This document shows, piece after piece, positions 29,026-38,708 of a stretch of 64,000 nucleotides of DNA. The notes under the pieces are model-generated. The model did not search any database. It was not told the origin of the DNA and was given only the letters and a program-made list of their open reading frames with translations. This DNA is from Nitrosomonas stercoris. Its GTDB lineage: Bacteria > Pseudomonadota > Gammaproteobacteria > Burkholderiales > Nitrosomonadaceae. Both the position numbers and the translations under genes were made by a program. Where the stretch lies: assembly GCA_006742785.1 (NCBI GenBank), contig AP019755.1, positions 2,108,001 through 2,172,000 on the forward strand, written 5' to 3'. The first letter of the stretch is position 1; each line of letters opens with the position of its first letter.

Positions 29026-31284
29026 TTAAAATTCTTCCCAATCTCCATCCGTACCTGTCGGAGCCGTTATTGCAGCGCTCGCAACGACTGTTGCTTTTTT
29101 CTGATGCTTGGCTTGGGGTAACCGCTCAACGTTGGTTGCTCGATTCGGACTGCGTCGTTCAACAAGTGGCGCCTTACTGGAATGAGGAGAAATTTCTCCC
29201 TGCTCCAATTTGAATACAGCTACTGCATGCGTTAATTGTTCTGCCTGCTCGCGCATAGATTCCGAAGCGGCTGCAGCCTGCTCCACCAATGCAGCGTTTT
29301 GCTGGGTGATTTCATCCATCTGCGTGATGGCCTGATTCACTTGCTCAATTCCCTGACTTTGTTCCTGAGAAGCAGCCGAAATTTCACCCATGATGTCTGT
29401 CACGCGTTTGACGGACAATACAACTTCCTCCATAGTTTTACCGGCCTGATCCACCAATTGAGTACCGTCCTCAACTTTGTGCACCGAATTACTGATCAAT
29501 TCCTTGATCTCCCGCGCAGCCGCTGCGGAACGTTGTGCCAGTGTGCGTACTTCAGTTGCCACCACTGCAAAGCCACGGCCCTGTTCGCCGGCTCGTGCCG
29601 CTTCCACCGCTGCATTCAGCGCCAGAATATTGGTCTGGAAAGCAATGCCATCAATCACACTGATAATGTCAACCACTTTTTTGGAGCTATCATTAATTGC
29701 ACTCATGGTCTGCACGACTTGGCCCACTACTTCTCCTCCCTTCATAGCCACATCAGAAGCAGAAGTTGCCAATTGATTAGCCTGGCGCGCGTTGTCTGCA
29801 TTCTGTCTGACAGTTGAAGTCAGTTCTTCCATACTGGCAGCCGTTTCTTCCAGATTGGCCGCCTGTTCTTCAGTACGCTGGGAAAGATCAGTGTTGCCAT
29901 CGGCAATTTCTCTGGAAGCGATATTAATCAGATTAGCAGCCTCCTTGATTTGCTGAACGATACTGGCCAGTTGTTCAATCGTGGTATTTGAATCCTCTTT
30001 CATGCGCGCAAACATACCCTCATATTCACGCGTAATTTTCTGTGTCAGATCACCACTTTCCAGCGCATCCATAATGCGGATGACATCTTCCAGGCTGGTT
30101 TCGCAAGTTTGCATCAACCGGTTCAGATTGGATACCATGCTATGAAATTCATACTGATATTGATCGGCATTACCACGATATGAAAAATCTCCAGCAGCTG
30201 CTCCTTCCGCCAAGCGCTTGATCTCGCTGTTAATTGCCAGCAAGCTGGTTTTCACCTTGTCTACTGCCTCAGTAACCTTTGCCTTTTCACCTGGCAAGCG
30301 ATCCATATCGACTGACAAATCCCCTTGCGCATAATGGGATACCACCTCTACTACCCGCATTTTGACGGCAATATGGCCCGCTACCGTGTCATTAATGACA
30401 CTAGCCATTTCTCCATAACTGCCCGGAAATTTTTCAACAGGAAGTTTATAACTGATTGCACCCGCTTCATGTTGCCGCTGCATCTTCTTCTGAGCAGCGG
30501 CAAAACTGTTTAGCACTTCCACCATTTTGTGCATGGATTGCAACAGTACGGAAATTTCATCACGACCGGTTACTTTGATACGCTGATCCAAATGACCATT
30601 GGCAATGCCATCCGCTACGTGTACCGCCTGATTAAGTGAACGACTGATAGTACGAATCAACACAACACCGATACCACCTGCCAGCAAGATTCCCAGCGCG
30701 ATCAACAATACCGTTGCAATAATTGAATGAGAGGTGTTTGATTGCAGAGATTCATAAGCCTGAGAAACCAGCTGATCTTGCATCGTAACTAATTGCGACA
30801 GCGAGGCACTTAACTCATCATATTTGGGAGAAACATTCGTTCTTGCACTGATACCAGCAGCTTCAAAATCCCCCTTGATCGCCAGATCAAGCGCCTGATT
30901 ACGTGCTGCCTGATAAGTTTTGAGGTGTTCTACAAAACGGGTAGCTAGTTGTTGTTCTTCCGGGGCGATATAGGTTAGATTGTACTGACGCCAATGTTCA
31001 CTTAATGCAGTGTCATCACTGATAATACTGGCTGCACGCTGACGCGTATCCGCTACGTCACGTGAATTCACGGAAAGAATGGTGTTGACACGTATCCGTT
31101 GCAAAATTTCTGCAATGTGGGAAAAATGCTGCAACGCAATGACGCGATCCTGATAAATGGTTTCGACTTCTGCTTTGGATTGATTCAAACCATATAGCCC
31201 TACCGCTCCCACACTAATTAACGACAGAGACATCAGACCAATAATAAGTAAGAGTCGTGATTTAATCGTCATGTTGTGCAACAT
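29026..31284 (-). CDS. methyl-accepting chemotaxis protein, periplasmic four-helix sensor
   Basis: This is a 752-residue transmembrane chemoreceptor. Membrane segment one (about 12-32) is followed by a periplasmic four-helix-bundle domain of about 155 residues (4HB_MCP type), then membrane segment two (about 190-213) and HAMP domains. The signalling domain is nearly identical to that of the neighbouring receptor: [15 protein letters not shown], the tip region [17 protein letters not shown], and [16 protein letters not shown]. It also ends in GDWEEF. The ATG at 31284 has an AGGAGC ribosome site; MTIKSRLL at 31272 is an alternative. The ligand is unknown. Confidence 0.93.
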   Translation of the reverse strand: MLHNMTIKSRLLLIIGLMSLSLISVGAVGLYGLNQSKAEVETIYQDRVIALQHFSHIAEILQRIRVNTILSVNSRDVADTRQRAASIISDDTALSEHWRQYNLTYIAPEEQQLATRFVEHLKTYQAARNQALDLAIKGDFEAAGISARTNVSPKYDELSASLSQLVTMQDQLVSQAYESLQSNTSHSIIATVLLIALGILLAGGIGVVLIRTISRSLNQAVHVADGIANGHLDQRIKVTGRDEISVLLQSMHKMVEVLNSFAAAQKKMQRQHEAGAISYKLPVEKFPGSYGEMASVINDTVAGHIAVKMRVVEVVSHYAQGDLSVDMDRLPGEKAKVTEAVDKVKTSLLAINSEIKRLAEGAAAGDFSYRGNADQYQYEFHSMVSNLNRLMQTCETSLEDVIRIMDALESGDLTQKITREYEGMFARMKEDSNTTIEQLASIVQQIKEAANLINIASREIADGNTDLSQRTEEQAANLEETAASMEELTSTVRQNADNARQANQLATSASDVAMKGGEVVGQVVQTMSAINDSSKKVVDIISVIDGIAFQTNILALNAAVEAARAGEQGRGFAVVATEVRTLAQRSAAAAREIKELISNSVHKVEDGTQLVDQAGKTMEEVVLSVKRVTDIMGEISAASQEQSQGIEQVNQAITQMDEITQQNAALVEQAAAASESMREQAEQLTHAVAVFKLEQGEISPHSSKAPLVERRSPNRATNVERLPQAKHQKKATVVASAAITAPTGTDGDWEEF

Positions 31285-31392
31285 TTTTGCTCCTGATATT
31301 AGTGATTTTTTACGTAATCAACCAGTAAAGTAACTTAACTTTAAAAATACTGATTCATCGTCATGGCCAACAACACACGACAATTTACAAAA

Positions 31393-31914
31393 CTATTTAT
31401 CTGCCTGCTCCAGCAGACCCATTTCTGAACTACTCATCAATTTCTCAATATCCACCAGAATCAGCATGCGTTCTTCCAAGGTTCCCAGCCCGATGATGTA
31501 TTCAGTGTCAATTACTCCGCCAAATTCTGGAGCAGGACGCAGTTGCTCCATATTCAGATGAATTACATCAGACACACCATCCACGACCACACCAATGATC
31601 CGTCCGGATAAGTTGAGAATAATTACCACAGTGAATTGATCATAATGCGCTGTGCCGAGATTGAATTTGATACGCATATCAATAATTGGCACGATGACAC
31701 CGCGCAAGTTGATGACACCTTTGATAAATTCAGGTGCATTAGCGATATGTGTAATCGTGTCATAACCACGAATTTCCTGAACTTTCAGAATTTCGATGCC
31801 ATATTCTTCTTTTCCCAGCCGAAATATCAGAAACTCATCACATGAAAGCTCCTGTATCGCACTGGTTGCCTCGCTAGTTGTGGCATCAGCATCCTGGGTT
31901 TGTGTCAACAACAT
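31393..31914 (-). CDS. cheW: chemotaxis coupling protein CheW
   Basis: This is a 173-residue CheW that links receptors to CheA. The SH3-like double-barrel motifs are visible: [41 protein letters not shown] and [13 protein letters not shown] short acidic N-terminal extension of about 28 residues precedes the domain. It has a GAGGAG ribosome site and is placed between cheA and the receptors. Confidence 0.96.
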   Translation of the reverse strand: MLLTQTQDADATTSEATSAIQELSCDEFLIFRLGKEEYGIEILKVQEIRGYDTITHIANAPEFIKGVINLRGVIVPIIDMRIKFNLGTAHYDQFTVVIILNLSGRIIGVVVDGVSDVIHLNMEQLRPAPEFGGVIDTEYIIGLGTLEERMLILVDIEKLMSSSEMGLLEQADK

Positions 31915-31992
31915 GATTTACTCCTCAATAGTGTGCCTATAAACATAGATGTGACTGTAACGGCTTCTTTTGTGAAAATTTGATGCATATCA

Positions 31993-34068
31993 TCATGCAG
32001 CATGGGTTATTTTCCGCTTGACGACATTCACTAATCCAACCGCATCCAGTATTAGAGCCACACTGCCATCTCCCATGATTGTTGCACCGGAAACACCTGC
32101 CACACGACGATAATTGCTTTCCAGACTTTTAATAACGACTTGGTGCTGCCCCACCAGTGCATCTACAAACATGGCCGCTTTACTTCCTTCAGCATCGAGA
32201 ATCACCAGAATGCCCTCATGCATATTCTTTACAACTGGCTCCAGATTAAAAATTTCATGCAGTGCAATCACCGGTAAATATTCGCCGCGCACCTGCACGA
32301 CACGCCCTTGGCCACGTATGGTGCGGATATCCGCTTCTGCGGGTTTGAGAGATTCAGTAATATAGGTCAACGGAATAATGAAGAGTTGATCGCCTACCGA
32401 CACGGACAATCCATCCAGAATGGCAAGTGTCAAAGGCAAACGAATCGAGATCTTGGTACCTTTTCCTATCATCGAATCAATTTCTATGCGTCCACCCAAA
32501 CCTTCGATATTACGTTTGACAACATCCATACCCACGCCACGGCCGGAAACATCCGTTACGACTTCTGCCGTGGAAAAACCTGCTTCAAAAATCAACATCC
32601 AAATGTCACGATCACTGATGTCTTCACTTATTGGCAATCCGCGACTGCGTGCTTTTTCTAGAATTTTTTTCCGGTTAAGCCCTGCTCCATCATCCATCAC
32701 CTCAATAACCACACTGCCACCCTGGTGAGAAGCCCTCAGTGTGATTGTGCCGTGAGCTGGTTTGCCCAGCGCTTTCCTTTTTTCTGGTGTTTCAATCCCG
32801 TGATCGAGACTGTTACGAACCAAATGCGTAAGAGGATCGGTAATTTTTTCAATCAATCCTTTATCCAGCTCAGTACCTTCACCAATCGTTTTAAGCTCGA
32901 CTTGCTTATTAAGCTTGGAAGCAACATCTCTTACTACACGAGGAAAACGACTGAATACGAAGCTGATGGGCATCATGCGAATCGACATCACTGCTTCCTG
33001 CAGATCGCGCGTGTTGCGTTCGAGCTGATTTAAGCCATTGAGCAATTTTTCAAAAATGACTGGATCGATCTGACTCGCAGTCTGCGCCAACATAGCCTGG
33101 GTAATGACCAGCTCACCCACCAGATTGATCATCTGATCCACTTTTTCCACACTGACACGAATAGAGGAAGATTCACTACTGCTTGATCCCGTATGACTAG
33201 CCGCTGATTTACGCTGAGATGAGGAAGGAGGTTTACTAGCTATTTGTGTTTTTTGTGTCAGAGCAGAAGTAGGAACTTTATCATCAGGCGACACAGCTTC
33301 CTGTTGTTCTGATGAAACTGGTATCTGCTCAGCTTTTGCTTGCTCGACTATTGGTTGCTTTGGTTGTTCATCCACCCCAATAGATAAATGAGCTGGATCG
33401 ACCAGAAATGCCAGCGACTCCCAAATATCCTCTTCACTTTCCGCCGTTGCAAGGCGCAAGATACACACTGCTTCATCTGCTGGATCGCTTATAACCTCCA
33501 GCTGACCCTGTTGCGCCAGATCGGACAACAGTTTATCCATGACCGGCTTACTGAGATCTGCACAATTGAATTCAATTCGATAAGGAATCACCTCTTCATT
33601 CACAGATACAGTTTCCGGCGAGCTTGCTGTTTGTGGCATACTTGATACTGATGTAGAAGCATCTTCTTCATCAGCTACTTCACCGGCTGATAATGCCTTT
33701 AACTCACTAATGATGGCCGCCACTTCTGCTGCATCGGCAGAGCCTTCTCCACGATGTTCATTTAACTGGTTGACCAATATATCTCGGGCGCGCAAGAAAG
33801 TATCAATCATCTCCGAACGCAATTCCAGTTCATCTTTACGCAGCTTATCCAACAGAGATTCAAGTACATGTGTCAGCTCTGTCATATCGGTAAATCCGAA
33901 TGTGCCGGCACCACCCTTGATAGAATGCGCTACACGAAATATAGCGTTTAAATCTTCCGGATCAGGTGCAGCGATATTGAGTTCAAGCAGGCGAATTTCC
34001 ATTTCTTCCAACAGTTCGCCCGCCTCTTCAAAAAATATCTGATAAAATTGTTCAAGATCAGTGCTCAT
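31993..34068 (-). CDS. cheA: chemotaxis histidine kinase CheA
   Basis: This is a 691-residue CheA. The P1 HPt domain has the phospho-accepting His48 in RVAHSIKGGAGTFGF. A P2-like response-regulator-binding segment lies around 165-235, and a Pro/Ser/Gln-rich linker follows. The P3 dimerisation domain starts at SIRVSVEKVDQMINLVGELV. The P4 ATPase carries the N box LTHLVRNSLDHGIE, G1 VMDDGAGLN, the F box GFSTAE and G2 GRGVGMDVVKRN. P5 is a CheW-like domain. It is the first gene of the che operon. No cheY or cheZ is in the window. Confidence 0.97.
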   Translation of the reverse strand: MSTDLEQFYQIFFEEAGELLEEMEIRLLELNIAAPDPEDLNAIFRVAHSIKGGAGTFGFTDMTELTHVLESLLDKLRKDELELRSEMIDTFLRARDILVNQLNEHRGEGSADAAEVAAIISELKALSAGEVADEEDASTSVSSMPQTASSPETVSVNEEVIPYRIEFNCADLSKPVMDKLLSDLAQQGQLEVISDPADEAVCILRLATAESEEDIWESLAFLVDPAHLSIGVDEQPKQPIVEQAKAEQIPVSSEQQEAVSPDDKVPTSALTQKTQIASKPPSSSQRKSAASHTGSSSSESSSIRVSVEKVDQMINLVGELVITQAMLAQTASQIDPVIFEKLLNGLNQLERNTRDLQEAVMSIRMMPISFVFSRFPRVVRDVASKLNKQVELKTIGEGTELDKGLIEKITDPLTHLVRNSLDHGIETPEKRKALGKPAHGTITLRASHQGGSVVIEVMDDGAGLNRKKILEKARSRGLPISEDISDRDIWMLIFEAGFSTAEVVTDVSGRGVGMDVVKRNIEGLGGRIEIDSMIGKGTKISIRLPLTLAILDGLSVSVGDQLFIIPLTYITESLKPAEADIRTIRGQGRVVQVRGEYLPVIALHEIFNLEPVVKNMHEGILVILDAEGSKAAMFVDALVGQHQVVIKSLESNYRRVAGVSGATIMGDGSVALILDAVGLVNVVKRKITHAA

Positions 34069-34085
34069 ACAGCTCCCCTTAAGAT

Positions 34086-34136
34086 TTACAATAGCTTACT
34101 GCGACTCAATAAACCCGTAGCCGCAAACAAACGCAT
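34086..34136 (-). CDS. candidate 16-residue leader peptide upstream of cheA
   Basis: A 17-codon frame (MRLFAATGLLSRSKLL, stop at 34086) lies on the minus strand, with an AAGGAGA ribosome site just ahead of its ATG at 34136. Its stop is 17 bases upstream of the cheA ATG and overlaps the start of the cheA ribosome-binding region. The strong ribosome site and position suggest translation coupled to cheA. No homologue is known to me, so this is a low-confidence call. Confidence 0.35.
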   Translation of the reverse strand: MRLFAATGLLSRSKLL

Positions 34137-34289
34137 AAATCTCCTTCTTTTCTGGCTGCTCGAAAAAATGCCATTCTCAGGCCAGCAAAGATTCTCAGGA
34201 ACCTCATTGAATTGGTCCCTGTTCCCTTGTACTATTCTTATTTAGTCAGTTTGTTTGTGCCTAAAAGATCCACATAAAAATCATCAAGA

Positions 34290-34727
34290 ATGGAAATGAC
34301 TGAACGCACCTACATTATTCGACAGCAAGACAGGAAAACAGCCACAACGTTTATTGATAACCAACTCAATAAAAATCCACAGTGGCTGGGGGTAACAGAA
34401 GCGCAATATAATGCGGCAAAGCAGGAATACCTTGTATCTAAAACCAGTCCGACCAGTTTTAATACTTGGTGCCAAAAATGGCTAAAGGAAACTCAGTGGG
34501 CAGAGATTAGAAAAGCAATCAACACGAATAAAAATCATGAAGAAGAAAGATGGAGATACATAGAACCACACAAAACCATCAGTGTAACTCACCACGCCTG
34601 GGAAATTCTTTCTACCCTTGCACTGCAAGACCAGCTTTCTCCTTCCGAAGTGATTATCAATCGTTTGGGAAAGAAACTTATAACCAGCGGTTCTCCAACT
34701 AAATCACGCTATAATCAGAACAATTGA
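34290..34727 (+). CDS. small protein with MatP-like ribbon-helix-helix C-terminus
   Basis: This 145-residue basic protein is not a confident member of a family I can name. The order of elements resembles MatP, the Ter-macrodomain protein of enterobacteria: a helical N-terminal half (about 1-85) with SFNTWCQKWLKETQW, then a charged linker NHEEERWRYIEPH. A predicted beta strand plus two helices (KTISVTHHAWEILSTLALQD and LSPSEVIINRLGKK, about 95-129) closes it, as in a ribbon-helix-helix DNA-binding domain. The role would then be binding a palindromic DNA site. The ATG at 34290 or 34296 could be used. It is divergent from cheA and precedes ubiJ. Confidence 0.5.
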   Translation: MEMTERTYIIRQQDRKTATTFIDNQLNKNPQWLGVTEAQYNAAKQEYLVSKTSPTSFNTWCQKWLKETQWAEIRKAINTNKNHEEERWRYIEPHKTISVTHHAWEILSTLALQDQLSPSEVIINRLGKKLITSGSPTKSRYNQNN

Positions 34728-34739
34728 CACTTTCTTAAC

Positions 34740-34770
34740 GTGTTAACCAGTTTCCATGCACGGTTAACAC
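34740..34770. promoter_or_regulatory. inverted repeat between the MatP-like gene and ubiJ
   Basis: GTGTTAACC at 34740-34748 is a perfect inverted partner of GGTTAACAC at 34762-34770, with a 13-base centre. No T run follows, so it is not a standard terminator. It lies 24 bases upstream of the ubiJ ATG and could be an operator. Confidence 0.45.
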
Positions 34771-34794
34771 ATTGCCAATCTGCTTTTGACAAGA

Positions 34795-35424
34795 ATGACA
34801 CAATCTTCGGTGCTGACGATTCCTCTAATTGCTTGTTTGAATCACCTAATCAGACGATCTGATCTGTCCCGGCAACAATTACAGCTTCATGTAAACAAGG
34901 TAGTGCATTTCCATATTGAATCTCTGGTTTGTCTCTATGGCATCCTGACGTCAGAGGGCTATTTTGAAGCAGTAATCGGTAATGAATCTCCGGCCGTCAC
35001 TCTTGAACTACCAGCTGAACTTGTACCACGCTTTATTGCTGGTGACCCAACTGTATTTCACGAAATAACTATCAGTGGTGATACAAAGCTAGCCAACCAT
35101 TTGCTGTACTTGGGTAAATTATTTCAGCTCGAAACTGCTGAATGCTTAAATACAGTGACAGGAGACATACTGGCCCACCGAATTATTTTGATAGGGCAAA
35201 AACTGGTACATCATCAGCTAAACAATACACGGGCCCTTTCACGCATATTCAGAGAATTCATGACTGAAGAGCAAGCAACCGTCATAAATTATGCACAGTT
35301 TCATCAAGCTAGTTCTGAAATAGAAACGTTACAGCAACGGATTTTACAGCTTGAAAAGAAGATTGGTGATCTGACTGCGTTTCTGTCAACCACACAACAA
35401 CAGCATCAATCTGTCAATTCCTGA
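34795..35424 (+). CDS. ubiJ: ubiquinone biosynthesis accessory factor UbiJ
   Basis: From the ATG at 34795 the protein has 209 residues; a TTG at 34786 would add three. It has an SCP2-type lipid-binding domain (ESLVCLYGILTSEGYFEAV and VFHEITISGDTKLANHLLYLG) and a C-terminal coiled coil (about 170-200), the layout of UbiJ/YigP. UbiJ is a scaffold in the soluble Ubi complex that holds ubiquinone intermediates. The next gene is ubiB, as in the ubiE-ubiJ-ubiB order of many proteobacteria; ubiE itself is not adjacent here. Confidence 0.88.
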   Translation: MTQSSVLTIPLIACLNHLIRRSDLSRQQLQLHVNKVVHFHIESLVCLYGILTSEGYFEAVIGNESPAVTLELPAELVPRFIAGDPTVFHEITISGDTKLANHLLYLGKLFQLETAECLNTVTGDILAHRIILIGQKLVHHQLNNTRALSRIFREFMTEEQATVINYAQFHQASSEIETLQQRILQLEKKIGDLTAFLSTTQQQHQSVNS

Positions 35425-35516
35425 CCCATTAACAATCAAGTACTACGTATAAATACATACCTACCTATATACTACGCAGACATCACCGCTAATCTTATTG
35501 GATCACAAACTATTTC

Positions 35517-37028
35517 ATGCATTTTTTCCGCCTGCTCAAAATTATTCTAATTGCTTATCGTTTTGGTCTGGATGAAATTCTATTGAGCCAACTACGTCTG
35601 CGCATACTTAAACTATTCTTACTGCGACCATTTCGACCTCAACTTAAAAAACCGCGTGCTGTTAGATTACGCTTGGCGCTGGAAGCATTGGGGCCCATTT
35701 TTATTAAATTTGGACAAATGCTATCCACCCGTCGCGATCTGCTCGCTCAGGATTTTGCTGACGAGCTCGCCATGCTGCAAGATCAGGTGCCACCATTTCC
35801 CTCAGAACAAGCGCTTAAAATACTAAAATCTGTCTATAAAAAACCAGTTAATGAAGTTTTTCTTGAGTTTGATGACAAACCAGTTGCCAGTGCATCTGTT
35901 GCCCAAGTGCATTTTGCTGTGTTGCAAGATGGCACCCCGGCAGCTGTCAAGATATTACGTCCCTCTATCGCACCTGTTATTGCACATGACGTTGCGTTGA
36001 TGGAAGCAAGTGCACGATTACTTGAATCCATTTGGCCTGATGGTAAACGATTAAAGCTACGCGAAGTAGTCGCTGAATTCGCACGACACCTAGATGATGA
36101 GCTAGATCTCATCCGAGAAGCAGCTAACTGCAGTCAACTACGACGTAACTTTCTCAATTCTCCATTATTATTGGTACCAGAAGTATATTGGGACTACTGT
36201 CACCCGGAAGTAATGGTTATGGAACGCATGATCGGTACGCCCATCAGTCACGTGGAAACATTACGCAAGAAAGGTATAGATATTCCCCAGCTTGCACGCA
36301 TGGGGGTAGAAATTTTTTTCACCCAGGTTTTTCGTGACGGATATTTTCATGCCGACATGCATCCTGGCAATATTTTTGTTGGCGACGATGGACGTTATAT
36401 TGCGGTCGATTTCGGTATCATGGGTGCTTTAAGCGAACAAGACAAAAATTATCTGGCACAAAATTTTCTGGCGTTCTTTCGTCGTGACTATCGTCGTGTT
36501 GCACAAGCACATATTGAAGCGGGTTGGGCACCCAGAAATACACGAGTGGATGATTTTGAAGCTGCTATCCGAGCAGTTTGTGAACCTATTTTTGATCGCC
36601 CTCTCAAAGAAATCTATTTTGGACGCGTCCTGCTGCGTTTGTTCCAGGCATCACGCCAATTCAACGTGGAAATCCAACCTCAACTGGTTTTGCTTCAAAA
36701 AACTTTGCTCAATGTGGAAGGATTAGGGCGTGACTTAAACCCCGAGCTTGATCTCTGGAAAACTGCCAAACCATTTCTGGAGAACTGGATGGCTGAACAA
36801 ATCGGCATACGCGGACTTGTTACACACCTACAAAAAGAAGCAACTAACTGGGCTGTCATACTGCCGCAACTTCCTCGCCTCATACACTACAATCTTGATC
36901 AGCAGCGTTCTCAAAATCTGGAAGATAGATTAGCTGAACTTGTTACCCAGCAAAAACAACAAAACCGAATACTGGCACTGGTGGTTGTACTACTGGTAGG
37001 ATTACTGTTCGCCCAAACTTATCTCTAA
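35517..37028 (+). CDS. ubiB: ubiquinone biosynthesis kinase-like protein UbiB
   Basis: This is a 503-residue member of the UbiB/ADCK/COQ8 atypical kinase family, which supports ubiquinone biosynthesis at the inner membrane. The family KxGQ motif is KFGQ at 64-67. The alanine-rich nucleotide loop is in [11 protein letters not shown], the ATP lysine in AAVKILRP, the catalytic loop is [12 protein letters not shown] and the metal site AVDFGIMG. The C-terminus has hydrophobic segments ([19 protein letters not shown]) for membrane attachment. It lies 92 bases after ubiJ on the same strand. Confidence 0.96.
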   Translation: MHFFRLLKIILIAYRFGLDEILLSQLRLRILKLFLLRPFRPQLKKPRAVRLRLALEALGPIFIKFGQMLSTRRDLLAQDFADELAMLQDQVPPFPSEQALKILKSVYKKPVNEVFLEFDDKPVASASVAQVHFAVLQDGTPAAVKILRPSIAPVIAHDVALMEASARLLESIWPDGKRLKLREVVAEFARHLDDELDLIREAANCSQLRRNFLNSPLLLVPEVYWDYCHPEVMVMERMIGTPISHVETLRKKGIDIPQLARMGVEIFFTQVFRDGYFHADMHPGNIFVGDDGRYIAVDFGIMGALSEQDKNYLAQNFLAFFRRDYRRVAQAHIEAGWAPRNTRVDDFEAAIRAVCEPIFDRPLKEIYFGRVLLRLFQASRQFNVEIQPQLVLLQKTLLNVEGLGRDLNPELDLWKTAKPFLENWMAEQIGIRGLVTHLQKEATNWAVILPQLPRLIHYNLDQQRSQNLEDRLAELVTQQKQQNRILALVVVLLVGLLFAQTYL

Positions 37029-37155
37029 CTAACTTAGATAAACAAAAATCAAGCAAATCAGAATATTAAGTCCTAAAGTGCAAAAAATTGTAAATACCTA
37101 GTAAAAAATATTACTTTATTTTTATACCAAACTCTTCTTTGGCCAGCTAACACAT

Positions 37156-38112
37156 TCATAATTTCCCGGTTGGCACGATCATTCTTTTAGGTGCAATTGT
37201 TTCAGTATCCACCCATTCGCCCAGACCCAAGAAAACATTCTCGCTGTTATATAGCCTTAATTTAGAGTGAACAGCCGGCACAGGAAGGATATTTTTCTTG
37301 ATGATCGTTCGCCCATGCAATAAATACATGGTTTCACCAGCATCACAGATGTAGATTGGGAAATGTTCTAACAGACTATCTACTGGGTATAAAAATCTAA
37401 AACGATCGGTAAGTGGTGTAGATTCAAGTTGCTCCAAACTGATAGCCTGGGAGAGATCAAAATGACCAACTTTGGTGCGAGTCAAGGCTGTCAGGTAAGC
37501 ACCACCATAACCAAGAGCTCGCCCAATATCTTCAGCCAAAGTTCGAATATAAGTGCCTGAACTACAACAAACGGTAATCGTTATTACAAAATCCAGTATC
37601 GTATTAAGCGATAACTCATGGATGGTAATCTCACGTGACTTACGCTCAACAGTCACGCCCTCTCGAGCGTACTGATAAAGTGGTTTGCCATGCCGCTTCA
37701 AAGCGCTAAACATAGGAGGAACTTGCTCTGATTGACCAAGAAATGTCGATAGAACCGCAGTAATTTGCTGATGATTTGGTGGAGTCATCTCACCATGGGT
37801 TACAGGTTTGATTTCTCCTTCGAAATCTCCAGTATCACTGACATAACCGAGCTTAAATGAAGCAATATAAGTTTTATCCGCATCGAGTAATGCGGATGAG
37901 AACTTGGTTGCTTCTCCTAGACAAATAGGCAACAAGCCCTGTGCTCCAGGATCCAGTGTGCCTGTATGACCTGCTTTTTTTGCAGATAGTAACCGCTTGC
38001 AAATTTGCAGCGCTCGATTAGAAGTGATACCAACTGGCTTATTAAGTAAAAATACGCCACTGCAGTTGGTCTGATTAGTCTGTTCGGCCTGAATAGATTG
38101 GATGGAAGACAA
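37156..38112 (-). CDS. truB: tRNA pseudouridine-55 synthase TruB
   Basis: This 318-residue pseudouridine synthase modifies U55 in the T loop of tRNAs. The catalytic aspartate is Asp54 in GHTGTLDPGAQGLLPIC. The conserved YIASFKLGYVSDTGDFEGE, VPPMFSALKRHGKPLYQYAREG and SSGTYIRTLAEDIG blocks are all present, and a C-terminal PUA-like domain follows. It is the last gene of the rimP-nusA-infB-rbfA-truB cluster. A gap of about 190 bases with two hairpins separates it from rbfA, so it may have extra regulation. Confidence 0.97.
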   Translation of the reverse strand: MSSIQSIQAEQTNQTNCSGVFLLNKPVGITSNRALQICKRLLSAKKAGHTGTLDPGAQGLLPICLGEATKFSSALLDADKTYIASFKLGYVSDTGDFEGEIKPVTHGEMTPPNHQQITAVLSTFLGQSEQVPPMFSALKRHGKPLYQYAREGVTVERKSREITIHELSLNTILDFVITITVCCSSGTYIRTLAEDIGRALGYGGAYLTALTRTKVGHFDLSQAISLEQLESTPLTDRFRFLYPVDSLLEHFPIYICDAGETMYLLHGRTIIKKNILPVPAVHSKLRLYNSENVFLGLGEWVDTETIAPKRMIVPTGKL

Positions 38113-38166
38113 TGATTGAATCAGAATATTTTGACAGCAACAAATACAAACTACTACATTTCTAAA

Positions 38167-38264
38167 TTCAGAAAATACGGTTAGAGAATTTCTGAAAATA
38201 TCGGCGAGGTAATCAAATCAAGGAAAAATCAGCAAGAAATAAATAAAATTTTTAGCTGATTTTT
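38167..38264 (-). promoter_or_regulatory. two hairpins in the rbfA-truB gap
   Basis: TTCAGAAA (38167-38174) pairs with TTTCTGAA (38189-38196), and AAAAATCAGC (38224-38233) pairs perfectly with GCTGATTTTT (38255-38264). On the minus strand the ten-base stem ends in a short T run, so it may partly terminate transcription after rbfA; the second hairpin would sit in the truB leader. Confidence 0.5.
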
Positions 38265-38306
38265 AATATAAAAATAACAAGGGCAGTTATCCAGAAGTTT
38301 CGGGAG

Positions 38307-38660
38307 CTATTCTTTACCTACTGCTTCATCAATTAGCTTAGAAAGTTTTACGCCGCGTTCAATCGATTCATCATAAACAAACTGCAATTGGGGGGTTACT
38401 CTTAACCTTATTTTATTTGCTAGCTGACTACGTAAGAAACCCGCTGCTCGCTTGAGTCCTTCTGCTGCGACTTGAGTATCCTCAGCTCCTCCCAGCGTTG
38501 TATAAAAAACTTTGGCATAGGCGTAATCTCGGGTAACCTCCACGCCTGTCACGGTAATCATGCCAATACGCGGATCCATTATCTCCTTCTGGATCAGCAC
38601 AGCTAATTCGCGCTGAATTTGATCTGCCACTCGCAAAGTACGAGAAAAATCCTTAGGCAC
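38307..38660 (-). CDS. rbfA: 30S ribosome-binding factor RbfA
   Basis: This is a 117-residue KH-like cold-shock factor that binds the 16S rRNA precursor during 30S maturation. Family marks are FSRTLRVADQIQRELAVLIQ, DPRIGMITVTGVEVTRDYAYAKV (in part), GLKRAAGFLRSQLANKIRLR and PQLQFVYDESIERG. The length is normal. It follows infB by about 50 bases in the usual order. Confidence 0.96.
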   Translation of the reverse strand: MPKDFSRTLRVADQIQRELAVLIQKEIMDPRIGMITVTGVEVTRDYAYAKVFYTTLGGAEDTQVAAEGLKRAAGFLRSQLANKIRLRVTPQLQFVYDESIERGVKLSKLIDEAVGKE

Positions 38661-38708
38661 TATCGCCTCCTATATCCTCAAATACACTAGCGCGTATTTA
38701 GCACAACA

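Noticed and set aside
29236-29817. 193-codon plus-strand frame
   Set aside because: It mirrors the conserved receptor signalling domain on the minus strand; a similar shadow exists over the second receptor.
34729-34790. Rho-independent terminator between the MatP-like gene and ubiJ
   Set aside because: The stem is perfect, but there is no T run on either side; it was kept as an inverted repeat only.
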